Source: Virgibacillus sp. 7505
Lineage (GTDB): Bacteria; Bacillota; Bacilli; Bacillales; Amphibacillaceae
Direction of reading: 5' to 3'
Length of the DNA stretch: 64,000 nucleotides
Assembly (NCBI RefSeq): GCF_002272135.1
Contig: NZ_NPBF01000025.1
Location: 124,001 to 188,000, forward strand
Positions 34,132 to 41,744 of the stretch are shown piece by piece; within the stretch, counting starts at the first letter, position 1, and every line of letters starts with the position of its first letter. The position numbers were made by a program, and so were the translations under genes. The notes beneath the pieces are model-generated. The model was not told the origin of the DNA. It saw only the letters and a program-made list of their open reading frames with translations, and did not search any database.

Positions 34132-35040
34132 ATGAAACTGGGAACAAGTGAATTGAACACATCCCCAATTGCTTTAGGGTGTATGCGGATGAGTGATCTG
34201 AATACGCAGGAAGCTGTTAAAGTGATAGAGACGAGTACTGAGGCTGGCATCAACCTATTCGATCATGCTGATATTTACGGCGCAGGAGCGTCAGAGGAGG
34301 TTTTTACTTCAGCACTTAAAGAAAGCACGATTAAGCGGGAGGATGTAATTCTACAATCAAAATGCGGAATCCGCAAAGGATATTTCGATTTTTCGAAGGA
34401 ACATATCCAGTCCAGTGTGGATGCTATCCTCAACAGGCTGCAGACAGATTATCTCGATATCTTATTGCTGCATCGTCCTGACGCACTGATGGAGCCGGAG
34501 GAAGTGGCAGAGGCTTTTCAACATCTGAAGGAAAGCGGAAAGGTGAAATACTTCGGTGTCAGCAACCATCATCCTCATCAAATAGAGCTGCTGAAGCAAT
34601 ATGTGAAAGAAGATTTGATCATCAATCAACTGCAGTTCAGTCTTATGCATACGCCTCTAATTGACGCCGGTTTGAATGTAAACATGCAAAATAGAGAATC
34701 AGTCGTACGGGACGGAGGTTTACTCCCTTATAGTCAGCTTAATAAGATGACGGTACAAGCTTGGTCTCCATTCCAATTTGGGATGATTGAAGGTGTATTC
34801 GTCGACAATCCAGACTTCCCGGAAGTTAATGCAGTCTTGCAGGAACTTGCTGATGAGTATGCTGTTAGCAAGTCAGCGATTGCGATTGCCTGGATACTGC
34901 GCCATCCTGCATCTATCCAAGCGGTCATCGGTTCTATGAACCCGGACCGAATCCAGTCGATCTGTAAGGCGCAGGATGTACAGCTGACTAGGGAAGAGTG
35001 GTATAAATTGTATCGAGCAGCAGGTAATAATCTGCCTTGA
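34132..35040 (+). CDS. Aldo/keto reductase (YdhF-like)
   Basis: A 302-residue TIM-barrel oxidoreductase. The active-site residues lie in LFDHADIYGAG (Asp, Tyr), LQSKCGIR (Lys) and ILLLHRPDAL (His); the C-terminal IQAVIGSMNPDRI binds the NADPH phosphate. Starts 22 bases after rocD with GGGAGAG and may share its transcript. Natural substrate unknown. Confidence 0.9.
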   Translation: MKLGTSELNTSPIALGCMRMSDLNTQEAVKVIETSTEAGINLFDHADIYGAGASEEVFTSALKESTIKREDVILQSKCGIRKGYFDFSKEHIQSSVDAILNRLQTDYLDILLLHRPDALMEPEEVAEAFQHLKESGKVKYFGVSNHHPHQIELLKQYVKEDLIINQLQFSLMHTPLIDAGLNVNMQNRESVVRDGGLLPYSQLNKMTVQAWSPFQFGMIEGVFVDNPDFPEVNAVLQELADEYAVSKSAIAIAWILRHPASIQAVIGSMNPDRIQSICKAQDVQLTREEWYKLYRAAGNNLP

Positions 35041-35059
35041 TGATAAGATAGAAGACAAG

Positions 35060-35087
35060 CGGATTGCCTATCGGGCAATCCGTTTCT
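35060..35087 (+). terminator. Terminator after aldo/keto reductase
   Basis: CGGATTGCC/GGGCAATCCG stem with a weak T tract (TTTCT). Confidence 0.75.
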
Positions 35088-35117
35088 ATTCGTATGGTAA
35101 TAACTAGTAAAATAGCC

Positions 35118-35146
35118 TTGACATGTGACACGGTGTCACATATAAT
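35118..35146 (+). promoter_or_regulatory. Consensus promoter whose spacer is a TetR operator (O1)
   Basis: Perfect -35 TTGACA (35118-35123) and -10 TATAAT (35141-35146). The 17-bp spacer is exactly the palindrome TGTGACACGGTGTCACA, so a bound repressor would shut out RNA polymerase. Confidence 0.9.
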
Positions 35147-35161
35147 CAATTTATCATCAAT

Positions 35162-35178
35162 TGTGACACAGTGTCATA
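35162..35178 (+). promoter_or_regulatory. Second TetR operator (O2)
   Basis: TGTGACACAGTGTCATA, a near-perfect copy of O1, 38 bases downstream and just before the ribosome site of the regulator gene. Confidence 0.85.
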
Positions 35179-35199
35179 TGTTTAGGCAGGAGGGAAGAA

Positions 35200-35823
35200 A
35201 TGCCGAAACAAACCTTTCTTTCTTTACCGGAAGATAAACAGAATACACTGATTCAATCAGCAAAAAAAGAATTCTCCCGTGTCCCTCTGCATGAAGCGTC
35301 TATAGCGAACATCATTAAAGATGCCGGAATACCGCGAGGCAGCTTTTATCAGTATTTCGAGGATAAGGAAGACCTGTATTATTATTTGCTGAATCAGGTA
35401 GCGCAGGAGAACAATAAAAAGCTGAATTCTATTCTTCAGGAAAAGAAAGGTAATTTATTTGAAGCCTTGGTGGAACAGTTCCGATATATGATTTCTTTAC
35501 GTCATCATGAAGAGCATAATGACTTTCTTCGGTATGCTTTTCTGAATATGAACCATAGGAAAGAAAATACTATGGCAAATAACATATATAAAGAAAGCTT
35601 GAAGAATGAACGTTCTCAAACACTTGAGATGGTGGATACCTCTTATCTGAACATTGAAGATAAGCAGGAATTGACGCATGTCATCAGGATCGTTGGAGCT
35701 ATTACTTTTCATAATCTTGTGCAGGTATTTGTTCATAATCTTACGGATGAAGAAGCCATTTTCAATTATGAAGCACAAATTAGCTTGATAAAAAAAGGAC
35801 TGCAAAGAAAAGAGGTCGACTGA
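35200..35823 (+). CDS. TetR family repressor of an efflux operon
   Basis: A 207-residue regulator. The DNA-binding domain is about residues 8-55: LIQSAKKEFSRVPLHEAS, then ANIIKDAGIPRGSFYQYFED. Two palindromes before the gene show that it represses its own operon. AGGAGGG precedes the ATG. It is followed by a coupled 37-codon frame and a DHA2-type drug exporter, so the inducer is probably a toxic compound pumped by that exporter. Confidence 0.92.
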   Translation: MPKQTFLSLPEDKQNTLIQSAKKEFSRVPLHEASIANIIKDAGIPRGSFYQYFEDKEDLYYYLLNQVAQENNKKLNSILQEKKGNLFEALVEQFRYMISLRHHEEHNDFLRYAFLNMNHRKENTMANNIYKESLKNERSQTLEMVDTSYLNIEDKQELTHVIRIVGAITFHNLVQVFVHNLTDEEAIFNYEAQISLIKKGLQRKEVD

Positions 35824-35936
35824 TGTACAGCACTGTAATCAAGAAAAGCGATGATTTGATGAAGAAGCTAGTTGAGACTCTGCAAAAACAAGGAATCAAC
35901 GCAACACTCTGCAAACGGCCGCTTTTGCAGCACTAA
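35823..35936 (+). CDS. Hypothetical 37-residue protein in the TetR/MFS operon
   Basis: Short frame MYSTVIKKSDDLMKKLVETL, ending CKRPLLQH. Its ATG shares a base with the TetR stop codon (TGATG), the usual sign of translational coupling, and it ends 25 bases before the exporter start. Basic, mostly helical. No family is recognised. It could be a real microprotein or a device that couples translation across the gap. Confidence 0.45.
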   Translation: MYSTVIKKSDDLMKKLVETLQKQGINATLCKRPLLQH

Positions 35937-35961
35937 AAATTGAATAAAGGGAGATAGAAAT

Positions 35962-37482
35962 TTGAACACCGAAGCAACACAACCAAGAAAAGTACCTTAT
36001 TTGATGCTGGCAATTTTATTTGTAGGAGCGTTTGTCTCCTTTTTGAATAACTCTTTACTGAATGTCGCCTTGCCATCAATCATGGTTGACTTAAATATTG
36101 AGGATTATTCCACAGTCCAATGGCTTGCGACTGGTTATATGCTGGTCAGCGGGGTGCTGATTCCAGCCTCCGCATTTTTAGTTACTCGGTTCTCCAACCG
36201 AATGTTGTTCATTACATCAATGATCATCTTTACATTAGGTACGGCTTTGGCGGCTTTCGCACCGAACTTCGGCCTATTGCTGACTGGACGGATGGTCCAG
36301 GCAGCAGGTTCTTCTGTAATGGGTCCTTTGCTTATGAACATCATGCTCGTCAGCTTCCCGCGTGAAAAACGCGGTACAGCCATGGGTATTTTCGGTTTAG
36401 TTATGATCACAGCACCAGCTATCGGACCTACTTTGTCAGGTTATATCGTAGAGTACTATGACTGGCGTCTATTGTTTGAAATGATTCTTCCTTTGGCAGT
36501 GATCAGTTTGTTACTTGCTGTCTGGAAGCTTAAGAATGTGATGCAGCAAAATACAGAAGCTACACTTGATTATCTATCTGTAGTGCTATCTTCCATCGGT
36601 TTCGGTGGCTTGCTTTATGGATTCAGTTCCGCAAGCTCTGATGGCTGGACAGATCCAATCGTTCTAACGACATTGATTGTCGGTTCAATTGCTTTAGTCA
36701 TCTTTGTTATGCGTCAGTTGCGCATGGAGAAACCATTGCTGGATTTGCGTGTTTACAAGCATCCGATGTTTGCACTTTCTTCCGTTATTTCTGTCGTAAA
36801 CGCTGTGGCTATGTTCTCAGGTATGATCCTGACACCGGCATACGTTCAGAATGTACGCGGAATCTCACCTTTGGATTCCGGATTGATGATGCTTCCAGGT
36901 GCCATTATCATGGGTGTGATGTCACCGATTACCGGCCGGTTGTTCGATAAATTCGGACCGCGTATTTTGGCAGTTGTCGGATTGGCTATCACGGCTGTTT
37001 CTACTTATATGCTTGCTCACTTACAGCTGGATTCCAGCTATGCCTATATCATTTTCATCTACACATTGCGGATGTTCGGTATGTCTATGGTAATGATGCC
37101 GATCATGACAAATGGTCTGAATCAGCTTCCAACTGTTCTGAACCCGCATGGTACAGCTGTTAATAACACGGCTCAGCAGGTATCTGGTTCAATCGGTACA
37201 GCAATCCTTGTAACGATTATGAACACTGTAACGAAAAATGAAGGCGAAAGCTTGATGGCAGGAGTGGACCCAGCCACTTTAACAGAAGCAACTACTGCAC
37301 TAATGACGCAGAAAGCATTGTTGGCGGGTATCCATGCTTCCTTCTATGTAGCACTAGCGATTAACATTGTGGCACTTGTGCTTGCACTGTTTGTAAAACG
37401 TGTCGACACGAGCAGTGATGCTGTAAGGAAAATCGAAAAACAAGAAGTCAGCAGTCAGGTTAATCCTGAGCCTGCAAAATAA
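35962..37482 (+). CDS. MFS multidrug exporter, DHA2 (EmrB/QacA/LmrB) family
   Basis: A 506-residue, 14-helix proton-driven exporter. NVALPSIMVDL after helix 1, WLATGYMLVSGVLIPASAFL, and LMNIMLVSFPREKRGTAMGI are the family motifs A, D1 and B/C regions. TTG start with AAGGGAG upstream. It is transcribed from the TetR-controlled promoter, so it is drug-inducible. Confidence 0.92.
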   Translation: MNTEATQPRKVPYLMLAILFVGAFVSFLNNSLLNVALPSIMVDLNIEDYSTVQWLATGYMLVSGVLIPASAFLVTRFSNRMLFITSMIIFTLGTALAAFAPNFGLLLTGRMVQAAGSSVMGPLLMNIMLVSFPREKRGTAMGIFGLVMITAPAIGPTLSGYIVEYYDWRLLFEMILPLAVISLLLAVWKLKNVMQQNTEATLDYLSVVLSSIGFGGLLYGFSSASSDGWTDPIVLTTLIVGSIALVIFVMRQLRMEKPLLDLRVYKHPMFALSSVISVVNAVAMFSGMILTPAYVQNVRGISPLDSGLMMLPGAIIMGVMSPITGRLFDKFGPRILAVVGLAITAVSTYMLAHLQLDSSYAYIIFIYTLRMFGMSMVMMPIMTNGLNQLPTVLNPHGTAVNNTAQQVSGSIGTAILVTIMNTVTKNEGESLMAGVDPATLTEATTALMTQKALLAGIHASFYVALAINIVALVLALFVKRVDTSSDAVRKIEKQEVSSQVNPEPAK

Positions 37483-37522
37483 AAAGAATGGATCCGGTCT
37501 TGCCGGATCCATTCTTTTTTTT
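37482..37522 (+). terminator. Terminator of TetR/MFS operon
   Basis: AAAGAATGGATCCGG/CCGGATCCATTCTTT stem and T8. Confidence 0.92.
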
Positions 37523-37659
37523 GTAGGATATATCACATCCACTAAAGCCCGACACATATTCCTCACTCTTTTTATCTTAAGAAAATCTTAAGAATTTTCT
37601 TCCAAAAATTATATTGATTACCTTTTGGCAGTAGTGTACTATCTCATTAGTACAATTTT

Positions 37660-37685
37660 TGGAACTTATCATTTCTCTAAACGTA
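37660..37685 (+). promoter_or_regulatory. ECF (SigW-type) promoter of ydbST
   Basis: TGGAAC (37660-37665), 16-bp spacer, CGTA (37682-37685). This is close to the SigW consensus TGAAAC-N16-CGTA, and B. subtilis ydbST belongs to the SigW regulon. Confidence 0.75.
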
Positions 37686-37726
37686 ATAGAAGAGGAGAGA
37701 GTAAAGGGAGTAAAGGGAGGAAACAG

Positions 37727-38221
37727 ATGCAAACGCAAGTAAAAGAACCCCAGCATAAATTGCCGAAAGAATCATTGCGCGTTGGATTAATAGGCGATGG
37801 CATCTTTGATGTAGTCGTACTGCTGATTTTTGCGGTCCTATTTGGATTGGATTATCTATTCGAATGGCCGGCTTGGATTGGAACAGTGCTTTTGATATTA
37901 CTTATCGTCTCTATTCCGTTAGGTATTATCGGTTATTTGGCAACAGTCATCGATCATCGCAACTGGCGCTACGACATAGACGAGGAATATGTTCAGCTGA
38001 GACAGGGTGCATGGTTCCAAAAGGATCAGCTAATTCCGGTGACAAAAATCCAATCTGTCGAAACGAAACAAGGGCCTTTGCTAAGGAGATATAATCTTCG
38101 GGCCGTAGAGATCGAGACAATGGCTGGCGAATACAGCATCCCGGCATTACCTGATAAAGAAGCCTATGCACTGAGGGATGAAATTGCAGCGTATAGCAAG
38201 GCAAAGGAAGAGGATGACTGA
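37727..38221 (+). CDS. ydbS: YdbS-like membrane protein with bacterial PH domain
   Basis: A 164-residue protein with two membrane helices (about 28-48 and 52-75) and a PH-like (DUF304) domain, WRYDIDEEYVQLRQGAWFQK, then IPVTKIQSVETKQGPLLRRY. ATG 37727 follows GGGAGG. The stop overlaps ydbT by one base (TGATG). In B. subtilis YdbST protects against antimicrobial peptides made by other bacilli. An envelope-defence role is expected. Confidence 0.88.
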   Translation: MQTQVKEPQHKLPKESLRVGLIGDGIFDVVVLLIFAVLFGLDYLFEWPAWIGTVLLILLIVSIPLGIIGYLATVIDHRNWRYDIDEEYVQLRQGAWFQKDQLIPVTKIQSVETKQGPLLRRYNLRAVEIETMAGEYSIPALPDKEAYALRDEIAAYSKAKEEDD

Positions 38222-39723
38222 TGGAGAAAAGACGTTATCATCCAGCCATTATGCTTTTTGGTATCGCAAAAACAATTAGGAATTGGATATTCCCTCTCAT
38301 TATTGCTGTATTTTTTACTGATACAGATGGATGGGGTACATATGCGAAATATGGCGTCTTAGCCATTTTAATTCTTTCCATTACCAGTGATATCCTCAAA
38401 TGGTTTTTTGAGAAGTACACAGCCGATGAGCGAGCGTTCCATCTATACAGCGGCATCTTCTCAAAATCTAGCCGAACAGTTCCATACGAGAAAATCCAAA
38501 ATGTAACGAGGCACACAAATCTTCTGCATCGCTTGCTTCGATTGACTGCGATTAAATTCGAAACAGGATCCAAGGAGAAAGCTGTAGAATTCGAGGTCCT
38601 AACTAAAGAAGAAGCCTTTCGTTTAGAGCAGCTGACAAAAGGAACTGTACAGGAGGCATTTCCTATACAGAACACAGTGATCAGCGAAGAAGTCCTGGAA
38701 GAAGAAGATACGGTATCTGAACAGAGTGTTCCTCGTACTGAGAAGAAAACGATCCATTTCAAGCCGACAAAAAAAGAGCTTATCAGAGCGTCCTTCACGT
38801 CCCTGAGTTTTTTACTCGTTGTACCGCTGTTGATTTCTTTCGTTCTGAAATTCGATATTTTCTTTGATTGGAGCGAAATACGTCAGTATTTACCGCTATT
38901 GAAAGTCTGGTGGATTACGACGCTTGGTGTTATTGGAATAGTTGTGATATCCCTGCTTGCCGGGATGTGGCGAGTCGTGCAGAAGTACGGTAACTATGAG
39001 CTCGCGTCTGATGATTCCCATATGTATATCCAGACGGGACTTTTAAGTGAGTCAGCCTTTTCCATCCGAAAAGATCGGGTGCAAGGGATTGAGATTACGC
39101 AGCCGATATTACATCGATTGTTAGGATTAGCGAAAGTGAAGCTGATCAGTACAGGTTCACTGGATATTAGTGATGAGACTGAAACGATCAACTCGTTATA
39201 TCCATATTTTTCGCTAAAGCAGGCACAAGCTATGATTTCGGAGGTAGTACCGGAGTATCAGGTACAGCTTTCGATGGAGAAGCTTGAGCAAAAAGTACTG
39301 ATTTACCGCCTGCTCCAGCCAAGTATTATATGGCTCGGAGTGACCATCACCTTGTACTTCTGGCGTCCAGAATTGCTAGGCTATGAAATGAAGTGGTGGA
39401 TGGTATCTCTTGTTCTGCTAATTTTGATAGGTATGTATCGCTATTTGAATTTTAAACATACAAGCTATTTGATCAGCGAGAAATTCTTCCAGATAAAAAC
39501 GGGAGCATTCACAACGACACTGTTTGTGACAAAAAGAAATAAAATGATCGAGATTGCCAGGAATCAGAATCCTCTCCAGCGCTGGCTCAACTTGGCAACA
39601 ATCGAATCAGTCAATCGGGCTAAGCCCGTTTTGCATAATAAAATCAAAGATATTCCAGCAAGCGAAGCGAACCGTTTTTATGAATGGTTTCACCAACGGA
39701 CAAGAGATGTCCGGAGGCAATAG
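38221..39723 (+). CDS. ydbT: YdbT-like membrane protein with bacterial PH domains
   Basis: A 500-residue partner of YdbS with three repeats of a two-helix membrane unit followed by a PH-like domain (for example FHLYSGIFSKSSRTVPYEKI, MYIQTGLLSESAFSIRKDRV, and FFQIKTGAFTTTLFVTKRNK). It is translationally coupled to ydbS and ends at a strong terminator. Confidence 0.88.
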   Translation: MEKRRYHPAIMLFGIAKTIRNWIFPLIIAVFFTDTDGWGTYAKYGVLAILILSITSDILKWFFEKYTADERAFHLYSGIFSKSSRTVPYEKIQNVTRHTNLLHRLLRLTAIKFETGSKEKAVEFEVLTKEEAFRLEQLTKGTVQEAFPIQNTVISEEVLEEEDTVSEQSVPRTEKKTIHFKPTKKELIRASFTSLSFLLVVPLLISFVLKFDIFFDWSEIRQYLPLLKVWWITTLGVIGIVVISLLAGMWRVVQKYGNYELASDDSHMYIQTGLLSESAFSIRKDRVQGIEITQPILHRLLGLAKVKLISTGSLDISDETETINSLYPYFSLKQAQAMISEVVPEYQVQLSMEKLEQKVLIYRLLQPSIIWLGVTITLYFWRPELLGYEMKWWMVSLVLLILIGMYRYLNFKHTSYLISEKFFQIKTGAFTTTLFVTKRNKMIEIARNQNPLQRWLNLATIESVNRAKPVLHNKIKDIPASEANRFYEWFHQRTRDVRRQ

Positions 39724-39725
39724 GG

Positions 39726-39764
39726 AAAAAGGGACAGCTCAATATGTGCTGTCCCTTTTTATTT
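39726..39764. terminator. Bidirectional terminator
   Basis: AAAAAGGGACAGC/GCTGTCCCTTTTT stem between converging genes. Confidence 0.92.
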
Positions 39765-39987
39765 AAAACCCCTCTCGAGGGATTTCTCTTCCTTCTCCAT
39801 TTTTAAGAGATCCGTCTTTCCTTACATTATCGATCTTCCCGTCTATGGTTCCTTCGGTGTAAGTATCTGTAACTTGTTCATGTGTAAGGGCTGTGCCCTT
39901 ATCGATAAGATCTGTATAGCTATAATCTTTTGCATCATACATCTTTTCAGCAACTTCATTGGCAGTTTCTTGCTTTGATTTAGCCAT
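39763..39987 (-). CDS. DUF4025 (YozQ-like) small protein
   Basis: A 74-residue hydrophilic protein; ALTHEQVTDTYTEGTIDGKI is the family core. Strongly acidic and lysine-rich, probably unstructured in part. GGAAGGAGG precedes the start on the minus strand. Relatives are small proteins of spore formers with no known role. Confidence 0.8.
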   Translation of the reverse strand: MAKSKQETANEVAEKMYDAKDYSYTDLIDKGTALTHEQVTDTYTEGTIDGKIDNVRKDGSLKNGEGREIPREGF

Positions 39988-40189
39988 CTGTATTCCTCCT
40001 TCCGTATAGACATTAGTTTCTCAAAATAAAGACAAAATATGTTCGGTAGTTTGAATGGTCATAAATGGTGTATATATAATGCAAATGTCCTGTTTGGCAG
40101 GGGAAGTGTTTATCACCGTCAATATATGGGAAATCTTGAAGTGAGAAAGCGTATGGTGCAGAAATTTGGCATAAGAAAAACCTTTACTA

Positions 40190-40203
40190 TGTAAACGCTT
40201 TCA
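40190..40203 (+). promoter_or_regulatory. cre box (CcpA site)
   Basis: TGTAAACGCTTTCA fits TGWAANCGNTNWCA completely. It lies 57 bases before the 38-residue gene, where CcpA binding would affect its promoter. Confidence 0.75.
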
Positions 40204-40259
40204 TTATAGAATCTATATAAGAAAGTTCTGCATCCTCAAAAATGAAGGAGTGGACAGAA

Positions 40260-40376
40260 ATGAAAAAAAATGAAAACAATTTTTTCGTAGGGTTATTATA
40301 TGGTACAGGCTTGAGTATTCCGCTTTGGGTGACATTTTTTGCAGTAGTGAAAGGTATTACTGAAGTGCTAACCTAA
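40260..40376 (+). CDS. Small membrane protein, 38 residues
   Basis: Frame MKKNENNFFVGLLYGTGLSI, then PLWVTFFAVVKGITEVLT, with one membrane helix (about 8-30). GAAGGAG lies eight bases before the ATG, a cre box upstream and a terminator immediately downstream, so it is a complete transcription unit. No family recognised. Confidence 0.7.
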   Translation: MKKNENNFFVGLLYGTGLSIPLWVTFFAVVKGITEVLT

Positions 40377-40382
40377 AGCATG

Positions 40383-40414
40383 AAAAAGCGTCAGCTGCGG
40401 CTGTCGCTTTTTTT
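40383..40414 (+). terminator. Terminator of the 38-residue gene
   Basis: AAAAGCGTCAGC/GCTGTCGCTTTT stem with one mismatch, then T run. Confidence 0.85.
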
Positions 40415-40447
40415 CATGTATACTAATAGAAAAAAGGACGTTTTACA

Positions 40448-40945
40448 ATGCAGGATTTCAATACGATCTATAAATTGATGGAAAGTGCTTTTCCTCCCGA
40501 GGAATATCGCAGCTATGCGGAGCAAAAAACGCTGCTAGAGAGGGACGATTATCACATTCATGTATATGAAAAACAGGGTGAATTTGCGGCATTCTGCGCG
40601 ATTTATACATTGCCAGAGTTAGCATTTATCGAACACATTGCAGTCAATGAAGATTTTCGAGGCCAAGGGATGGGCAGTAAAATCATGAGGGAAGTCATAG
40701 AAAGCTTGGATAAACCAATTATTCTTGAGGTGGAGCCGCCAGATGGGGGAGAGAATGCTGCCCGGCGTGTGCGGTTCTATGAAAAGCTCGGGTTTCACTT
40801 GCACGACTTTCCTTATGAGCAACCGCCCTTACGCCGGGGAGAGGAACCACTTCCTTTGCAGCTTATGAGCTATCCACATGCTTATGATGCTAAAGCATTC
40901 GGGCGGGTAAAGAATACGATTCTCCAGAATGTGTATGGAATTTAA
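40448..40945 (+). CDS. GNAT family N-acetyltransferase
   Basis: A 165-residue protein; FIEHIAVNEDFRGQGMGSKI gives the acetyl-CoA pyrophosphate loop (R/Q-G-x-G-M-G) and VRFYEKLGFHLHDFPY the C-terminal half. AAAGGACG precedes the ATG. Monocistronic; acceptor unknown. Confidence 0.85.
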   Translation: MQDFNTIYKLMESAFPPEEYRSYAEQKTLLERDDYHIHVYEKQGEFAAFCAIYTLPELAFIEHIAVNEDFRGQGMGSKIMREVIESLDKPIILEVEPPDGGENAARRVRFYEKLGFHLHDFPYEQPPLRRGEEPLPLQLMSYPHAYDAKAFGRVKNTILQNVYGI

Positions 40946-40966
40946 AAGAACGCCTGCCCGGCGTTC
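40944..40966 (-). terminator. Terminator of the minus-strand membrane gene
   Basis: GAACGCC/GGCGTTC hairpin; read on the minus strand it is followed by TTTT. It may also end the GNAT transcript weakly. Confidence 0.6.
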
Positions 40967-40972
40967 GTCTCG

Positions 40973-41260
40973 TTAGCGGTAATCATGCTTGTCTTTCCGA
41001 TAGGCACGAAGGGTCGTCCGTAAGGCTGCATAGCTTCCAATAGCAGCATAGCCATAAAAATATCCCATAAATATTGCAGCAATGAGATTGTGGGGATGGC
41101 TGAAAAAGATAGATAAAATCAAACCGCTCAGTAAGGCAATCGTAGGCGTATACTTGCCGGGAAGCGGCAGCAGATGCTTCACGATTTGCGTAAAAATAAG
41201 AACGATGGGTACACCAAGCACGGCATCCCAGAAGTTTGTTATGATCATAGGAAATTCCAA
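40973..41260 (-). CDS. Small membrane protein, holin-like in layout
   Basis: About 95 residues with three membrane helices (about 12-30, 38-57, 60-82) and a basic tail ARTT...RKDKHDYR-type end rich in Arg and Lys. The TTG start at 41260 is chosen because GGAGGT lies seven bases ahead on the minus strand; a longer upstream frame has no such site. The layout resembles small phage-type holins, but no family is assigned with confidence. Confidence 0.6.
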   Translation of the reverse strand: MEFPMIITNFWDAVLGVPIVLIFTQIVKHLLPLPGKYTPTIALLSGLILSIFFSHPHNLIAAIFMGYFYGYAAIGSYAALRTTLRAYRKDKHDYR

Positions 41261-41419
41261 CGTCCCTACCTCCTTTGTATAACGTATGCTGGGCTGTCCC
41301 AACTTATTAAGGCTACAGGTAAATTTCCTTCGCGAGCAGAAAAACCGTTTAGCAAAAGGCGTGGTTGGGAAACAGATTATTAAGAAAACTAGCAATATAT
41401 TAGAAGTGCATCTTTACGA

Positions 41420-41449
41420 TTGACCTGCATATATGGGATGGTGTATAGT
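41420..41449 (+). promoter_or_regulatory. SigA-type promoter
   Basis: TTGACC (41420-41425), 18-bp spacer, TATAGT (41444-41449), 38 bases before the 70-residue gene. Confidence 0.6.
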
Positions 41450-41487
41450 GGATGTACACTAGATATTGTGTTACGGAGGCCGGTAAT

Positions 41488-41700
41488 ATGCAAAGATACC
41501 TATTCGAGTACAAAATCCTGCCAACTGGCGAAACAAGTGAATTCAGTCACGTTGCAGCTTCTGAAGAAGAAGCCCGCCAGTCCATTAAGGAACGTGTGGC
41601 AGATTTGGAATTCGTTGAACCAGAAGAAGTCGAAATCGGCAGCTTGCTGCGTACATTGGATGCAAGCAAACGCTATTACGAATGTGAAGGATGTACCTGA
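41488..41700 (+). CDS. Hypothetical 70-residue protein
   Basis: Starts MQRYLFEYKILPTGETSEFS after GGAGG at seven bases. It has an alpha/beta pattern, is acidic (EEVEIGSLLRTLDA), and ends in YYECEGCT with a C-x2-C pair that could bind metal or form a disulfide. Single-gene unit with promoter and terminator. No family assigned. Confidence 0.75.
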   Translation: MQRYLFEYKILPTGETSEFSHVAASEEEARQSIKERVADLEFVEPEEVEIGSLLRTLDASKRYYECEGCT

Positions 41701-41701
41701 T

Positions 41702-41744
41702 AAAAAAAGCGACCCAGAGCTGATGCTCATGGGTCGCTTTTTTT
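41702..41744. terminator. Bidirectional terminator
   Basis: AAAAAAAGCGACCC/GGGTCGCTTTTTTT stem between converging genes. Confidence 0.92.
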
